Numbered from the stretch's first letter, positions 1 through 13,589 are shown. The stretch: DNA of 64,000 nucleotides from Chrysomallon squamiferum (GCA_012295275.1 CM022665.1:35978933-36042932), one strand, 5' to 3'. The notes: generated by a model not told the origin, from the sequence alone. Made by a program: numbers and translations.

Positions 1-3000
1 CATGTAACGGACCTTTCTCTAATCCATGTTCGTGAACAGATATCAGCAGAGGGAGAAAAGTCTAATCGACAGAATATTCAATTTTCTTGATGACTAACTC
101 ATTTCACTAAAGCGAAATAATTTTAATTGATATATTTTCTCCATCTGATGACGATTACGATGATGTTGATGTCATTGTTATTGATTTTGTTAACAACATT
201 ATTGTCATTATCAGTACTACTAGAACTATTATTGTTTTTATAGCTGTTAATTTATTTGATTTTATTTGATTAACTTTAACACTGTCATTATCACTACTAT
301 CACTATTAACATTATTACTATTAATTTTTTTCATTTTATTTTACTAACTTTCTATAAAGAAAATACTTTTATTTTTCCCTTTTTATTAATTTCATCTTCA
401 CCAAATTTACAGGTATTTCTCTTTACCATTTAGGTGATGTCCTTCGACTACACCATTCTTGAGCAGAAGGTGCATGTGTAGATTCTCCTCTTCATTTTCC
501 TCTTCTCATCCTGAGAAAACAAACCGTAGAAATGTCAGTATTTCATTTAACAAACTTTAAAACAAATACAAAATTAATCCCATCATTGCTAGTGCTACCC
601 TCATCACTATCGATTATGATAATTCTTATTTTTATCTTTGATGATCATGATGACAATAAAGATAATGTTGATGTCATTGTTATTGTTCTTGTTAACTACA
701 TTATTGTCATTATCAGTACTACTAGAACTATTGTTGTTTTTATTGCTATTAATTTATTTCATTTTATTTTATGAACTTTTTGTAAAGAAATATTTTTAGT
801 TTTCTCTTTTTATTAATTTATTCTTCACAAAATGTACAGGAATTTCGGTTTACCATTTAGGTGATGTCTTTCTCCTGCAGCATTCTTAAACAGAACATGC
901 ATGTGTAGATATCAGTATGTCTACATTAAAATGCATACACTCCAGCTCAAAAGCCAGAAATCCAAGGAAAATGAAAAACCTATTCCTGGCTTCATCTGTG
1001 GATTCTGGTCTTCAGTTTCCTCTTGTCATCCTGGAAAAACAAACCGTAGAAATGTCAATATTTCATTGAACAAACTTTAAATCAAATAAAGTAAATAATT
1101 CCATCATTACTAGTGTTACCCTTTTTATTATCAGCATCATTATGACACTTATTGTCTTTAATGATCAAGATGTTCGTGATGATGTTGTTGTTGTAGTTGT
1201 TGTTGTTGTTATTCTCATTATTATTCTCATTTTCAGTACAGCCATTATTGTTTTTACTATTTTTGTTGTTGTTGTTATTATCACTTTATTGTGTTTATCT
1301 CACTTCTTTTAATTCCTTTTTATAAAGCCAATACTTTTATGTTTTATTTATCTTCTTCGAAAACTGTACAGGCATTTCTCTTTACCATTCAGGTGATGTC
1401 TTGCTCCTGCAGCATTCTTTCACCTTCTTCTCCTATGGGACCTACGGATTATAAAGCAGAACATGCATGTGTAGACATCAGTATTAAGAGTCTGATGTCT
1501 ACGTTAAAATGCATACATGCCCATCCAAATGCCGGAAACCCCGAAAAAATGAAAAACCCATTCCTGTCTTCATCTTCCTCTTGTCATCCTGTGAAAACAA
1601 ATCTAAACATATCAGTATTTCATTTAACAAACATTAAAACAAATACAACATTAATTCCATCATTACTAGTATTACTATTATTGTTATAATCATACAATAG
1701 CTCCTACATTCTCTTTGATGATGATCTTTTTAATTAACTTTAACACTGTCATTATCACTACTATCACTATTAATATTATTTCTATTAATATTATTACTAT
1801 TTCTATTAATATTATTACTATTCATTTGTTTCATTTTATTTTAATAACTTTCTATAAAGAAAATACTTTTATTTTTCACTTTTCATTAATTTCATCTTCA
1901 CCAAATTTACAGGTATTTCCCTTTACCATTTAGGTGATGTCCTACTCATGCACCATTCTTTTGCAGAAGATGCATGTGTAGATTTTCCTCTTCATTTTCC
2001 TCTTCTCATCCTGAGAAAACAAACCGTAGAAATGTCAGTATTTCATTTAACAAACTTTAAAACAAATACAAAATTAATCCCATCATTGCTAGTGCTACCC
2101 TCATCACTATCGATTATGATAATTCTTATTATTCTCTTTGATGATCATGATGACGATAAAGATGATGTTGATGTCATCGTTATTGTTCTTGTTAACTACA
2201 TTATTGTCATTATCAGTACTACTAGAACTATTGTTTTTATTGCTATTAATTTATTTCATTTTATTTTAATAACTTTTTGTAAAGCAAATATTTCTATTTT
2301 TCTCTTTTTATTAATTTATTCTTCACAAAATGTACAGGCATTTCTGTTTACCCTTTAGGTGAAGTCCTTCACCTGCACCATTCTTAAGCAGAAGATGCAT
2401 GTGCAAATTCTCCTCTTGTCATCCTGAGAAAACAAACCGTAGAAATGTCAGTATTTCATTTAGCAAACTTTAAAACAAATACAAAATTAATTCCATCATT
2501 ACTAGTGTTACTCTTGTTACTATCATCATCATGATAATTCTTGTTATTCTCTTGATGATGATGACTATGATGATGATGTTGATGTCATCCTTGTTATTGT
2601 TTCTGATAACTTCATTATTCTAATTATCAGTATCATCACTATTATTATTTTAATTACATTTTATTTCATTTTCATTACTTTTTGTAAAGCAAATATTTTT
2701 ATTTTTCACTTTTTATTAATTTATTCTTTACAGAATGTACAGGAATTTCGGTTTACCATTTAGGTGATGTCTTTCTCCTGCAGCATTCTTAAACAGAACA
2801 TGCATGTGTAGATATCAGTATGTCTACGTTAAAATGCATACACTCCAGCTCAAAAGCCAAAAATCCAAGGAAAGTGAAAAACCTATTCCTGGCTTCATCT
2901 GTGGATTCTGGTCTTCAGTTTCCTCTTGTCATCCTGGAAAAACAAACCGCAGAAATGTCAATATTTCATTGAACAAACTTTAAATCAAATAAAGTAAATA

Positions 3001-4620
3001 ATTCCATCATTACTAGTGTTACCCTTTTTATTATCAGCATCATTATGACACTTATTCTTTTATGATCAAGATGTTCGTGATGATGTTGTTGTTGTAGTTG
3101 TTGTTGTTATTCTCATTATTATTCTCATTTTCAGTACTGCCATTATTGTTTTTACTATTTTTGTTGTTGTTGTTGTTATTATCACTTTATTTTATTTTAT
3201 CTTATCTTATCTAACTTCTTTTAATTCCTTTTTATCAGGCCAATACTTTTCTTTTTTATTAAGCTTTTTCAAAAAATGTACAGGCATTTCTCTTTACCAT
3301 TCAGATGATGTCTCTCTCCTGCAGCACTCTTTCACCTTCTTCACCTGTGAGATCTACGGATTATAAAGCAGAACATGCATGTGTAGACATCAGTATTAAG
3401 AGTCTGATGTCTACGTTAAAATGCATACATGCCCATCCAAATGAAGGCAACCCCGAAAAAATGAAAAACCCATTCCTGTCTTCAGCTGTGTATTCCTGTC
3501 TTCATCTTCCTCTTGTCATCCTGTGAAAACAAATCTAAACATATCAGTATTTCATTTAACAAACATTAAAACAAATACAACATTAATTCCATCATTACTA
3601 GTATTACTATTATTGTTATAATCATACAATAGCTCCTACATTCTCTTTGATGATGATCTTTTTAATTAACTTTAACACTGTCATTATCACTACTATCACT
3701 ATTAATATTATTTCTATTAATATTATTACTATTTCTATTAATATTATTACTATTCATTTGTTTCATTTTATTTTAATAACTTTCTATAAAGAAAATACTT
3801 TTATTTTTCACTTTTTATTAATTTCATCTTCACCAAATTTACAGGTATTTCTCTTTACCATTTAGGTGATGTCCTAGTCATTCTTTTGCAGAAGATGCAT
3901 ATGTAGATTTTCCTCTTCATTTTCCTCTTCTCATCCTGAGAAAACAAACCGTAGAAATGTCAGTATTTTATTTGAGAAACTTTAAATCAAATAGAAAGTT
4001 AATTCCATTATTTCTAGTGTTACCCTCATTAGTATTATCATCATAAGTATTATTCTCTTTGATGATGATGATGACAATGGTGTTATTGTTCTTGATAACT
4101 TCATTATTATGATTATTGGTATTCTCCCTATTATTCTTTTTATTACTATTAATTTATTTCATTTTATTTTAATTTCTTTTTGGAAACTTAAAATTCTTAT
4201 TTTTCAATTTTTATTAATTTCATCTTCACAAAATGTACAGGCATTTCTGTTTACCACTGAGGTAATGTCTTTCTCTTGCAACATATTTGCACATGTGAAG
4301 ACATCCTTATTTCTATGTTAAAATGCATACACTCAATCCCAAATTCCAGAAATCCAAGGAAAATGAGAAACCCATTCCTGACTTCATCTGTGGGTTCTTG
4401 TCTATATTTTCCTCTTCTCATTCTATGAAAAGAAACCAAACAAATATCAGTATTTCATGTAGCAAACATTCAAGTAAATACAAAATTAATTCCATTATTA
4501 CTTTTATTACTTTAATATTCTATTGACTGAAGTGATGATGATGTTGTAACTGATACTGTTGTTACTTCATTATTTTTGTGACTGTTCGTATTATTATCAT
4601 CATCATCATCATTATCATAT
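1..4620 (+). repeat. Higher-order tandem repeat array of 400-560 bp monomers
   Basis: Nine monomers share an anchor (ACAG, a 21-nt block ending ACCATTYAG, then GTGATGTC) near 410, 836, 1368, 1909, 2334, 2738, 3279, 3841 and 4237. The sixth base of the anchor and the flanks define types in the order T, A, C1, T, C2, A, C1, T, C2-like. The complete T-C2-A-C1 unit is therefore about 1.93 kb (1909 to 3841), and the first unit lacks C2. Each monomer has a conserved block with a GCATGTGTAGA core, a CATCCTG-AAAACAAA block, then degenerate GAT/ATT trinucleotide sequence and a pyrimidine-rich stretch before the next anchor. Open frames inside (for example 1291-1689) are low-complexity and I do not regard them as genes. 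The array probably continues left of the window. Confidence 0.9.
1471..1502. other. Hairpin in the C1 monomer
   Basis: GTAGACATCAG and CTGATGTCTAC form a perfect 11-bp stem around a 10-nt loop. The C1 monomer at about 3384-3415 and the inverted copy near 40143-40174 have the same hairpin. Type A monomers carry a collapsed form, GTAGATATCAGTATGTCTAC. Whether it functions in DNA or RNA is unknown. Confidence 0.7.
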
Positions 4621-4859
4621 TTATAGGATTTGCTCCTGAAAATTTGAAGTATGGTTATCCTGGGAAGTATTTGAATAATGTATGTTGGTATATATTCAAT
4701 TTTGTTTAATCACTGTTAATTAAAAAAAATAATAATAATAAAAAAATGTATGTTTTTTTTTGTATCTTATAAATACAATTATAATAAATGCAATTAAAAG
4801 AAAATTAGATTTTGAACTCTAGATATCAAGAACCAATTCTGAAAATTTAAACAAACTTT

Positions 4860-5990
4860 CATTTACTTTTTGCTACAGGTTTTTCACATTATTGTTACTA
4901 TTACTTTTTTATTGTATTTTTTATTTAGTCTTAAGTAATTATAAATCCAAATTTGCTGATTCTGCAAAGAAATGTTTTCGTTTCACAGATGTTTGTTCTT
5001 TATCTGCTAAATAAGGAACATAGGGATTATGGATGGAAGCAAATCTCAAATTACTACAATTGTGAGAAAATATTATTGTTTTGTTACAAGTCTTTTTTTT
5101 TTCTTTTTTTAATGTTTTAGATTTTTATATGTCATTGAAAAATGTTTATTATTTCACAAACTCTTATAATTTAATTGTTCTATTTCTTTACAAATTCTAA
5201 GTAACCTAAATTAAAAATACATTAATCCAAATATATACATATTGATAATCCTGTGAAAGATTTAAATCAAAAATGTAAATAATAATTTAAGTGTGAATAT
5301 ATTTAGTTCTTAACTTGATGTAAACTTTGCTTTACTCTTACTAATTCTTCTTGTTGTTGTCATTGTTGTTATCCTTTTTAACATTACTACTACTGTTATT
5401 ATTATTACTATTATTAGTTGTTGTTATTAGTATTACTACTGTTCAACTGTTTCTGATGTTCTGTTTTAAAGAAAGTTCAACTGAAGAGAGCAGGAAATTT
5501 CACAAAGCAGGCAATAAGAAATTAACTTTATGAAAACAATGAATGGATAAACAGCAGACCTGTTACTAACTTCCACTGATATAACAACTAGTTATGTTTA
5601 ATTACTCCATGGATTTGGGGCAAGTCTGTTAAAGATATTGGGAGCAGCCAATCTCTAACATGTCTGCCATATTTTCAAGTCACATTTATTAGTATCAGTC
5701 TTTTAAACATTACAGCAGTGTAATATTAGTAACAGGTCTTACTGATTCACGGAAATATCAATAATACCACGGGCAGAGTGATATTTATTGATATCTTTCC
5801 CATTTACATAACTTATAATTTCATTATGTACCTGCTTGTCACTTCTCCTTTTTGAGAGCTGACTATAACATTATATTTTGTTTTACAGAATGAGAAAGGA
5901 CTGGTTCAATTGTTTCTATAAAGACATTTTTAGTAAGCTGAATATTATCATGAATAACACTACATAAAATGTTCTCTTTTATATTTACAT
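4860..5990 (+). repeat. Dispersed repeat, copy A
   Basis: This stretch aligns in order with 7150-8370. Landmarks are the CTGCTAAATAA block (near 5006), the block with GGATAAACA and the CTTCCACTGAT/C segment (near 5545-5580), CAAGTCTGTTAAAGATATTG (5621) and the ACGGGCAGAG / CCTGCTTGTCA blocks near 5769-5840. A polymorphic trinucleotide stretch (GTT/ATT) fills 5340-5450. No coding frame is convincing; the 60-codon frame at 5351 is trinucleotide repeat read through. Confidence 0.75.
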
Positions 5991-6399
5991 ATTTTGATTT
6001 TTCATTCTTTCACAGGATTATGAAATAAGTTTAAAATTAAACAGGAAAAGCTAGTAAGTAACTCTTATTCCAATGAATAAAGAAAAACATTCATTCTAAA
6101 CTAATTCTAAAGATATTAAAAACAGATTTATTTAGATTTATATATTACTGTTATTTATTTATTTATTTATAATATTCTTTTTTTTTCAGCGAAAGATATT
6201 TAAATTAAGTTATCCAAATTATTTTTATGTTGCTGAAATATCTTTGAAATTTTTGTATCCTCTTTTTTCATTATGTGCCTACTAAAATAAAGAAATTCAA
6301 ATTTATTTCAAAAATCCTACATACACATTTCCTAACTGCATTAAACTATTATTTATTATACAATTCCTAAGTTTTATTCAGATGCAAGATGTGAAGAAA

Positions 6400-6780
6400 T
6401 TCTTTGCTGTGTCTCTGTGTTAATGTGTGTTTGCATGTTTTGTGTTGTGTCATTTAAGAGTGCAGTGTATGTGTTTTGTATCATACATTTATGTAAGTTG
6501 GTTTGTGTGATTTGTGTGTGATATATATATGGGATGTGTGTGTGTGAAACTTGTGTGTTGTATGCACAAAATATAACAGAAGCAGCACAAACACAAAACA
6601 CACCATGTTGTGCTGTGCATGTCAGATTTGTGTCTGCTGTCTGTGTGCGTGTATGTTTCTATGACTGTCTCCATATTTTTGTGTGTATGTGTGTTATTTT
6701 TTCTGTATGTTTCTGTACATGTATGTGTGTCATGTAGAACTGTGGTGTATGTGGCTTATTGGTTTGTGTGCTTTTAAGTA
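6400..6780. repeat. Degenerate GT-rich low-complexity stretch
   Basis: The stretch is TGTGTG-rich with interspersed ATG and TTTG. Several short frames open on both strands because the dinucleotide pattern lacks stops. They share no family features and were not called as genes. Confidence 0.7.
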
Positions 6781-6949
6781 CGTTATATTTACATTCAGTC
6801 AGGTTTAATCACTATTAATAAAATAAATTAATTTTGTCAGTGACTATACAAGTCATTATAAGTATACAGTTTGAGTTTATAGATGAGTCATTTTTATAAA
6901 TTTCTTTCCTTTCATTCATTTTAATTTATACAAATTTTCTTTGCATCAT

Positions 6950-7891
6950 TACTTAACTTGGGTAACAAAAGAAATCCAATCCTCTCCACTAAATCACCAG
7001 TTGCAGTCTTCCAGTTTTCCAAGACACCGTTTCCTCCTGAAGATTTACATGTGACTGTGAAAAAAAAAAAAACAATGTATGAAAGTTTAGGTATGTGATA
7101 ATAAATATTAATAAAAGAAAATGTCATTTCATACTCAACATAACCAATTTAATATTTTTTACAAGAACCAGTTCTTAATAATTTTGTTGATGTTGTTGAT
7201 TTAAGTAATTAAAAATCCAAAATTGTTGATATTTTTGCCAAGGAATCCTTGTAATATTTTTCATTTCCAGATGATGTTGTTTTTGGACTGCTAAATAAAG
7301 AACTCAGCATTATGAATGAAAACAAATCCCACAGAAATATTTTATAACTCTCACAAATTAATTTTCACTATTTTTTATTTATTTATTTATTTTTTTTTTA
7401 CTATTTAGATTTTGACATTCATTGAGATATAATTATTATTTGTTTTATTTCAAAACTTTTTTCATTTTTAACATTCAATTTCTTTATAGGCGGTCTGACT
7501 TGAATTTTAAAAAAAAGTTTTATTCCAATTATTTACATAATTTAGATAATTCAAAAGTGCAAATAATAATTTAAGAAAGATTATATTTAAAAAATATTTA
7601 AAGTAATAATAATAATATTAAAAAATTTCAAAATGCTCAAGACAGATTCAATTGCTATAGTTTATTTTCTAAATCTCTGCCCTCCTTTAAATAATTAGAT
7701 ATAATAATCAAGATGGATAAATCTAATTACTACAAATTAAATTTTTTTTTTTAATTCTTATTTTACTTTTAGATGAAAGGACCAGCTCAAAACAATGATT
7801 TGATATTTACTGATGGAGTATAATGAATGATTCACAAAAACTTAGTATAAAGAGGTTTGAATTGTATATTCACATATTCCTCACTTTTTCA

Positions 7892-7924
<33 letters not shown>

Positions 7925-8370
7925 CAGATATCCATTCCAAGAAAAAGAAAATTTGACAAAGCAGGAAATGAAAGAAATTAACTTTATGAATGGATAAACA
8001 AACAGACCTGATACTAACTTCCACTGACATAACAACTACTTGTGTTTAATTACTCCATGGATTTTGGGCAAGTCTGTTAAAGATATTGGAGCAGTTAATC
8101 TCTAACATGTCTGCCATATTTTCAAACAAAACATACAAGAATAAAATTATTTTACAGGTTACAGCAGTGTGGTATCAGTAACAAGTCTGACTGAAATATC
8201 AATAATATCACGGGCAGAGCAAATTATTGATATTTTATCAATTTAAACAACTTTTAAAATTTTAAAATATTTAATTTCATAATATCCCTGCTTGTCATTT
8301 CTCCTTTCCAGCAGTTGGAATTAAGTGTGTTGCTTTTGAGATTATGATAGAAAGTGTTAATAAAAATTAA
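6950..8370 (+). repeat. Dispersed repeat, copy B (longest left copy)
   Basis: Copy B matches copy A from about 7190 onward. Its front part (6960-7140, including the CTTCCAGTTTTC segment near 7009) matches the reverse complement of 44560-44720. The block around 8070-8120 (CAAGTCTGTTAAAGATATTG) and 8160-8350 (ACAGCAGTGT, ACGGGCAGAG, CTCCTTTCCA) recurs inverted at 43190-43470. A T-run of about 28 bases sits at 7892-7919. No protein signature was seen; it may be a non-autonomous transposon or a segmental duplicate. Confidence 0.75.
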
Positions 8371-8639
8371 ATATATTGTAACTCCAATAATACAGCTGTT
8401 TAATCTATTTTTCAGTACTTTCCTATATTATAAATAAATGCAACTGTAGTTTTAAAGCAATAAGTGATTTAGCTCAGTCTGGTTTGAGATTTGCCTCAGT
8501 TGTTTCATAGCTGGTGTACTTTTAATCTTAATTAATCTGACAAAATATTTAAAAGAAAATTAGTTAATTAATTACACCGGTTATTTAGATTTAAGACAGC
8601 TATCAGTACTTATCTCAAATGAACGCTGTTATATTATTG

Positions 8640-8688
8640 TTGCTGTTGTTTTTTATTATTACTGTTGTTGTTGTTATTATTATTATTA

Positions 8689-8743
<55 letters not shown>

Positions 8744-8745
8744 TT
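8640..8745. repeat. (ATT)n microsatellite
   Basis: GTT/ATT repeats run from about 8640 and become near-pure ATT from about 8690 to 8740. Confidence 0.95.
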
Positions 8746-9598
8746 TTCATTAAATGACCTCTGTCACTTTTGTTTATGTACTTATCTTATTTTGGTTTAA
8801 CTGCGTTATTTTCTTCCTTCTTGTGAAAACGTCTGCTGGTTTATGGAAGAATCTTCATTCTAGAATTCATAGTGAAATGAAAACAAAATATCTTTTGTAA
8901 GTGAGATGTAATGATACAGAGATTGTTGATATATTTGTTGAGGTTGAGTGAATACAAGCTAAAACACCTATTACTATCTACTGTGAAATTATGTAGTTTA
9001 CTTACCACGAAACACTGAAAACCTACACTGAATGTAACAAACATGTTCTGCGCTTCACACGTTGAAAATATATACTTCGACAATAAAATACTCATCCAAA
9101 AAGTTTCAGTCCTATTCAACTGACGAATTCTTGTTTGAAATTAGGCTATTCGTCATTACTGTCCTGACTGTAAAACAATTCATGTTATTTTCAGCGAATG
9201 CGTCGTCACGCTTCTCACGTGCTGTAACATATCACTGTGGATTCGTAATATAATAAAATACCATCAGAGGAAAGCTAGTTAAAGCATTAATTATATAGAA
9301 AATGCCAGGCTGTCACCAAAATACCCAGAAACGTCTTGATAATAATAACAGTTTTATGCACAAGACTTATTAAAATCTTAGTAAAAATTAAATTCCTCCC
9401 TACTTCCCAAAGAACCTGTTATTTATTTATTTATTATTAGTATGCTCATAGTTTAACACATATCGTTTTCTTCTGTTTCTCTAAACAAAAACAAAAAAAC
9501 AAAAAACAAAAAAAATTATTTATTTAGTTAATTATTTGTTTGTTTATTATTAATCAGTTTCTTTTCTTTTTATAATTTTTATTTATTTATTTTTTTGT
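8746..9598. other. Gene-free stretch with a small CpG-containing patch
   Basis: No supported gene. The part 8960-9260 is less repetitive and contains several CpGs (near 9190-9245), unlike most of the window; a 92-codon minus frame (8841-9119) matches nothing I recognise. From 9420 to 9598 the sequence is TTTA, CAAAA and T-rich simple sequence. Confidence 0.5.
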
Positions 9599-10960
9599 GT
9601 TTTTTTTTTTTTTTTTTTTTACGCAACAGATACAACACTAAATAAAAATTCTGCCTTTTATTTACCAGCGATGCCAACATGGCTGAGTAACCTCCCCTAC
9701 ACACCACATTTTTATTTTATTTTTATTGGCGTTAGATACTAAGACACACTTTCGAGTAACTGTCGCAATCAAGGGGTGCTCCAAATGCATGTGTTGTAAA
9801 GCGGGAAGACACGAAAGTGAGTTTGTGAAAATAATGCATTTGGATGCAAAGGAATGTTTAATTTCTTCCAGGGCTTTAATAATGGCCTGAAAACCGATGC
9901 CGAATAACACAACCTTATGTCCGACGGAAAAACTTGAGCACAATCCACAGAATTTCTATCCCGCAATGGGGATTAAATCACGGAATCTTTCTTTTACCTA
10001 TATGAAAAGTTGATGATAAATAATAGGATCTGTGCCCTCTTTTCAAAGATGCACAAGATCCAGCACAATGCTAGATAGCTTAACACACCATGATGGAAGA
10101 ACAAAATGTGTAGATGTTTCCAGATGTCTGAAAAATCTATGTTGGAAGCAGTTAAAATTTGCTGATGTGAAAACCAAATGTTTTAATGGCATTCGGCCTT
10201 GCAACAACCTCACATATTTGTTGTCAAATATCTTGTCATGTGCAGCATGTGTTGGTAAAGTTGGTCTGATTCCCCATTCAGTATTGCAAATAACTTTTGA
10301 AATATTGGGGGCTTTTAGGACCTTATTTTACATAAAATGCTTAGAAGAAGCAAGAGAGAAGGGCTGGGTAAACGTTTAAGTATTTCATCTGGGCCTGCTG
10401 AAGTATCATAAGCTCTGTGTAGAGCATCCTGCAATTCTTCTATGGCAAAGGGCATATTGTATAGCTCAGCATTCCCAGATGAAAAATTAATAGTCTGTTT
10501 TTCAGCCTTATCGCATATGGATGCGAAATCATCTGTACTGAAAGAAGAAGAAAAATTATGGCAAACGTTATCTGCCAACACATTAGCAGTGTCACGTTGA
10601 GACATGACATCTCAATTATTGACAAATGGTGGACAGTGTCAGTGCATTTCTTTCCCTTGGTCCTTCGGATCCTACTCCACACAGATTTGATTGATGTTTG
10701 TGAATTGATACTGGAAATATATTTCTTCCATGATGTCTTCTTTCTGTGTTGAGTATCTATACGTATCCTTAGTCCTAGCAATATGATGTATCCAGACTGT
10801 CCTCAGTTGGCTTCTATTTGAACCTTTCCAGGGCCCTGTTAACTCTTTTTTACAGTAATCAGTAAACCAATGTTTATTGAAATGTTTTGATACTGCCAAA
10901 GTCTTAGATATAGCCTCTTCTGCGATATCCTTCAAGATGGAAATAGACAAGGACATTTGC
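9599..10960 (-). pseudogene. Jockey-type LINE ORF2 relic (reverse transcriptase linker, thumb and RNase H)
   Basis: Read on the minus strand, three frames together give pieces of one Jockey-like ORF2. At 10956-10672 and 10781-10440 is the linker before the reverse transcriptase (HWFTDYCKKEL; SSINSQTSIKSVWSRIRR). At 10605-10330 is the start of the reverse transcriptase, with PFAIEELQDALHRAYDTSAG followed by PDEI. At about 10310-10240 is a thumb-like NTEWG block. At 9943-9657 is RNase H sequence (KALEEIKHSFASKCIIFTNS, then SHVGIAG in a shifted frame). The catalytic palm with its YADD-like motif is missing between the second and third parts. Frameshifts and stops separate the pieces, so it is dead. 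A run of about 22 T at 9599-9620 lies just past the RNase H end and fits the poly(A) tail of the retrotransposed copy. Confidence 0.85.
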
Positions 10961-11049
10961 CATAAAAATGTTTTTTAACATTATGTTTTTCATAAGCTTT
11001 CTTCAAAGTTTTATATTCACGGATAAAGTGATAATACTTGTTTCTGATC

Positions 11050-11640
11050 ACCTTCGAATCCAAAGTAGGAAGAAGATCTCCATTTCAAAACTCATCTTAA
11101 ATGAATGTGTTGAAAATGTTTCTTGCAAGTTTGGATGATACCCAGTGTCCAAGATTAATTTGGGTATTAATACTTTCAGTTTTTATAAATATATGTAAAA
11201 CTGAAAATTCTGAAGTAATGCTTGTCATTCATACTGCTATAAATTTTTTAATTTTTCACAAGTATTTTATTGTCAAATGTTCCCAATTATTTTCTTTCAT
11301 CAAAATTCATGGTTTTCTTACACAGAATAGACATAATATATTAGAATTACAAATCCTGTAAACTAAATAAATAATTAAATAAAGTAAAACAAACAAATTA
11401 CAAATTCTGTTGTATATTTTATTCAGATATCTATTGTTTCACTATGGAGTAAGACCACACAGAATGATATACAGGTTCCAAGGTGACAAAAAATAGCCAT
11501 TTTAAAAAAAAAATTATTTCAAATATCTACTCAATTTCAAGTAAATAAATAAATAAATAAATAATAGCAATAATAATAATACTAAAATTAGTAAAACAAA
11601 TTTAAAATATTAAGATAACAGCAGACAGATTGCTTTCCAA
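11050..11640. repeat. Direct duplication, first copy
   Basis: It aligns with 12520-12990 at an offset of about 1.4 kb. Matching landmarks are the CATTTCAAA-CTCATCT block, AAATATATGTAAAACTG (11187 and 12581), GAAGTAAT, and ATTCAGATAT followed by TTGTTTCAC (11422 and 12805). The intervening 11640-12520 is AT-rich with AAAT runs and no gene. Confidence 0.75.
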
Positions 11641-12519
11641 CAGAAATGATATGATTCAAAATATAGATGTATTTGTTTAAAATAAATAAATAAATAAATG
11701 ATTGGATTGAAATTTGAAATAACCACTGAAGCTTATAGCAAAATAAAACATTTTATGTGTGCAGTAATGATTAACAATCATTTTTTTTTTTTTAAACTAT
11801 TTACAAAGATATGCATTTAAAAGATATATTTTGAGTAAAGAAATAAAACAAATTAAGGCATTGTAACAAAATGCTGACAATAAAAAGTATTATCATAAAA
11901 ACAGACATAAAACAAAAATTTGAGGCGATAAAAAAGAAAACAAAAACAACAAATTAACATTGTGTAAAATATTTTTGAATAAACTAATGATAACCCATAT
12001 AAAAAACTTTATTATTATTTTTTTTTTAAATGTTATATTTAAAAAATAATAATACAAAATTTATAGATATTTGTCATGTTTAATGAATCAGTCTTTAATT
12101 AAATAATTAAAAAGTAATATTACATAAATGTGCTTAATATACTTTAAAACTAAACAACAAAGGACAATAACAAAAAATTCTTTAAATATCAATTTTTATG
12201 ACAATAATAAACAAACCTTTAACACACAAATTTTCATTACCTATGCAACAGCAAAATAATTAAACTTGCCTGACATGGGCACATTTTCTAACCAATGTCA
12301 GTATTACTATCAGAAAAGAGTTGAAGGATGACTGTCGTGGTCATACTTTCTTCAAATTAACCATTTGCATTTGATCAAATAAATATTCAGTGACATTTGC
12401 CATTGTTTTTGGTTTTTCCATAACAATTTTTAAAAAAATTTTGTTCCTGTTTTATGATTAATCACTGAAAAAATGGTAACATGTATTATCTCTTTTTACA
12501 TTCGTCCAAATAAGAAAAC

Positions 12520-13000
12520 ATATATTCATTTCAAACTCATCTCGAATGAACAGTAATGTGAACATCAACATTGTATTCATAAATATATGTAAAACTGTAA
12601 ATTATGAAGTAATCCTTGTTATTGACATTGTTGTGTAATTTAAATTCTTTGCAGGAAATTTGTTGTCCTTCACTAATAGAATTCTCTTTTTCACAATGGT
12701 TCTCTTAACAGCATTGTAAATAAACGTAATATGCAAAAATTACAAATCTTGTTAACTAAACAAATAAAATAAAACAAACAAATGACAAATTCATTTATAT
12801 CCTTTATTCAGATATTTATAATTGTTTCACACTGCAATAACAACACACAGAATATTTTATGTATTTCATGATGTCTAACAATGGCCAGAAATTCAAGTTT
12901 AAAATAAAATTAAAATAATAGTAAGTATTGAAATATCAGTTTAAAATATTCTGATAAATATTATAAATATTGTTAAAATAACTACAGGAAATATTTGAGA
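12520..13000. repeat. Direct duplication, second copy
   Basis: Partner of 11050-11640 in the same orientation, diverged by substitutions and short indels. The following 13000-13580 is A-rich, with A7-A9 runs and no gene signal. Confidence 0.7.
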
Positions 13001-13589
13001 GCAGCCATATACATTGTATTGTTAGTAAAATATACTGCGTTTATAAAATAATAATTATAATAATAAATACAATTTTAAATATTCACAGAAGTCAGATATA
13101 TAAATTTACAATAACAATTTTAGATTAGGGAAATAAAACATAAATTTAGCATTGTAACAGAATACTAACATTAAAAAGTATTATTAAAAAATTCAGACAC
13201 TAAAAAAAAAATAAACAGCAAAAAAACCCAATGTCAGTTAAAACTGAAAAACAAATACAAATTAAACTGACAAACAGATCTAGATATACAGTATTGATTA
13301 ACAGTAACAATATAAACCTATATATTTAATCAATTTTGGATTAATGATTTAAAAAACACCATTAAAAATATTATCATATACAAAAAAAACAAAAAACAAA
13401 AAAAACTTCAGGAGTTAAAAAATAATGAAATTTACAGATTTATAATAACACATATAAAAATATGGTGTAAGATATCAATCAAATAATATTCACAAAATAT
13501 TACTGAATATATTCTATAAATGTCAGCCAATATATCAAAATATTTGAAAAAATAATAATAAATTGTCATCTGTATGTATTCTGACCAAT

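Noticed and set aside
1291-1689. 132-codon open frame in the left array, with a near-identical frame in the inverted array
   Set aside because: Low-complexity, spans the anchor and the trinucleotide part, and other monomers break it. Identity between copies is explained by recent array duplication.
6374-6737. Three overlapping frames on both strands
   Set aside because: GT-rich low-complexity sequence lacks stop codons; no protein character.
10032-10379. 115-codon plus-strand frame
   Set aside because: It is antisense to the Jockey-type LINE relic, whose minus-strand pieces match ORF2.
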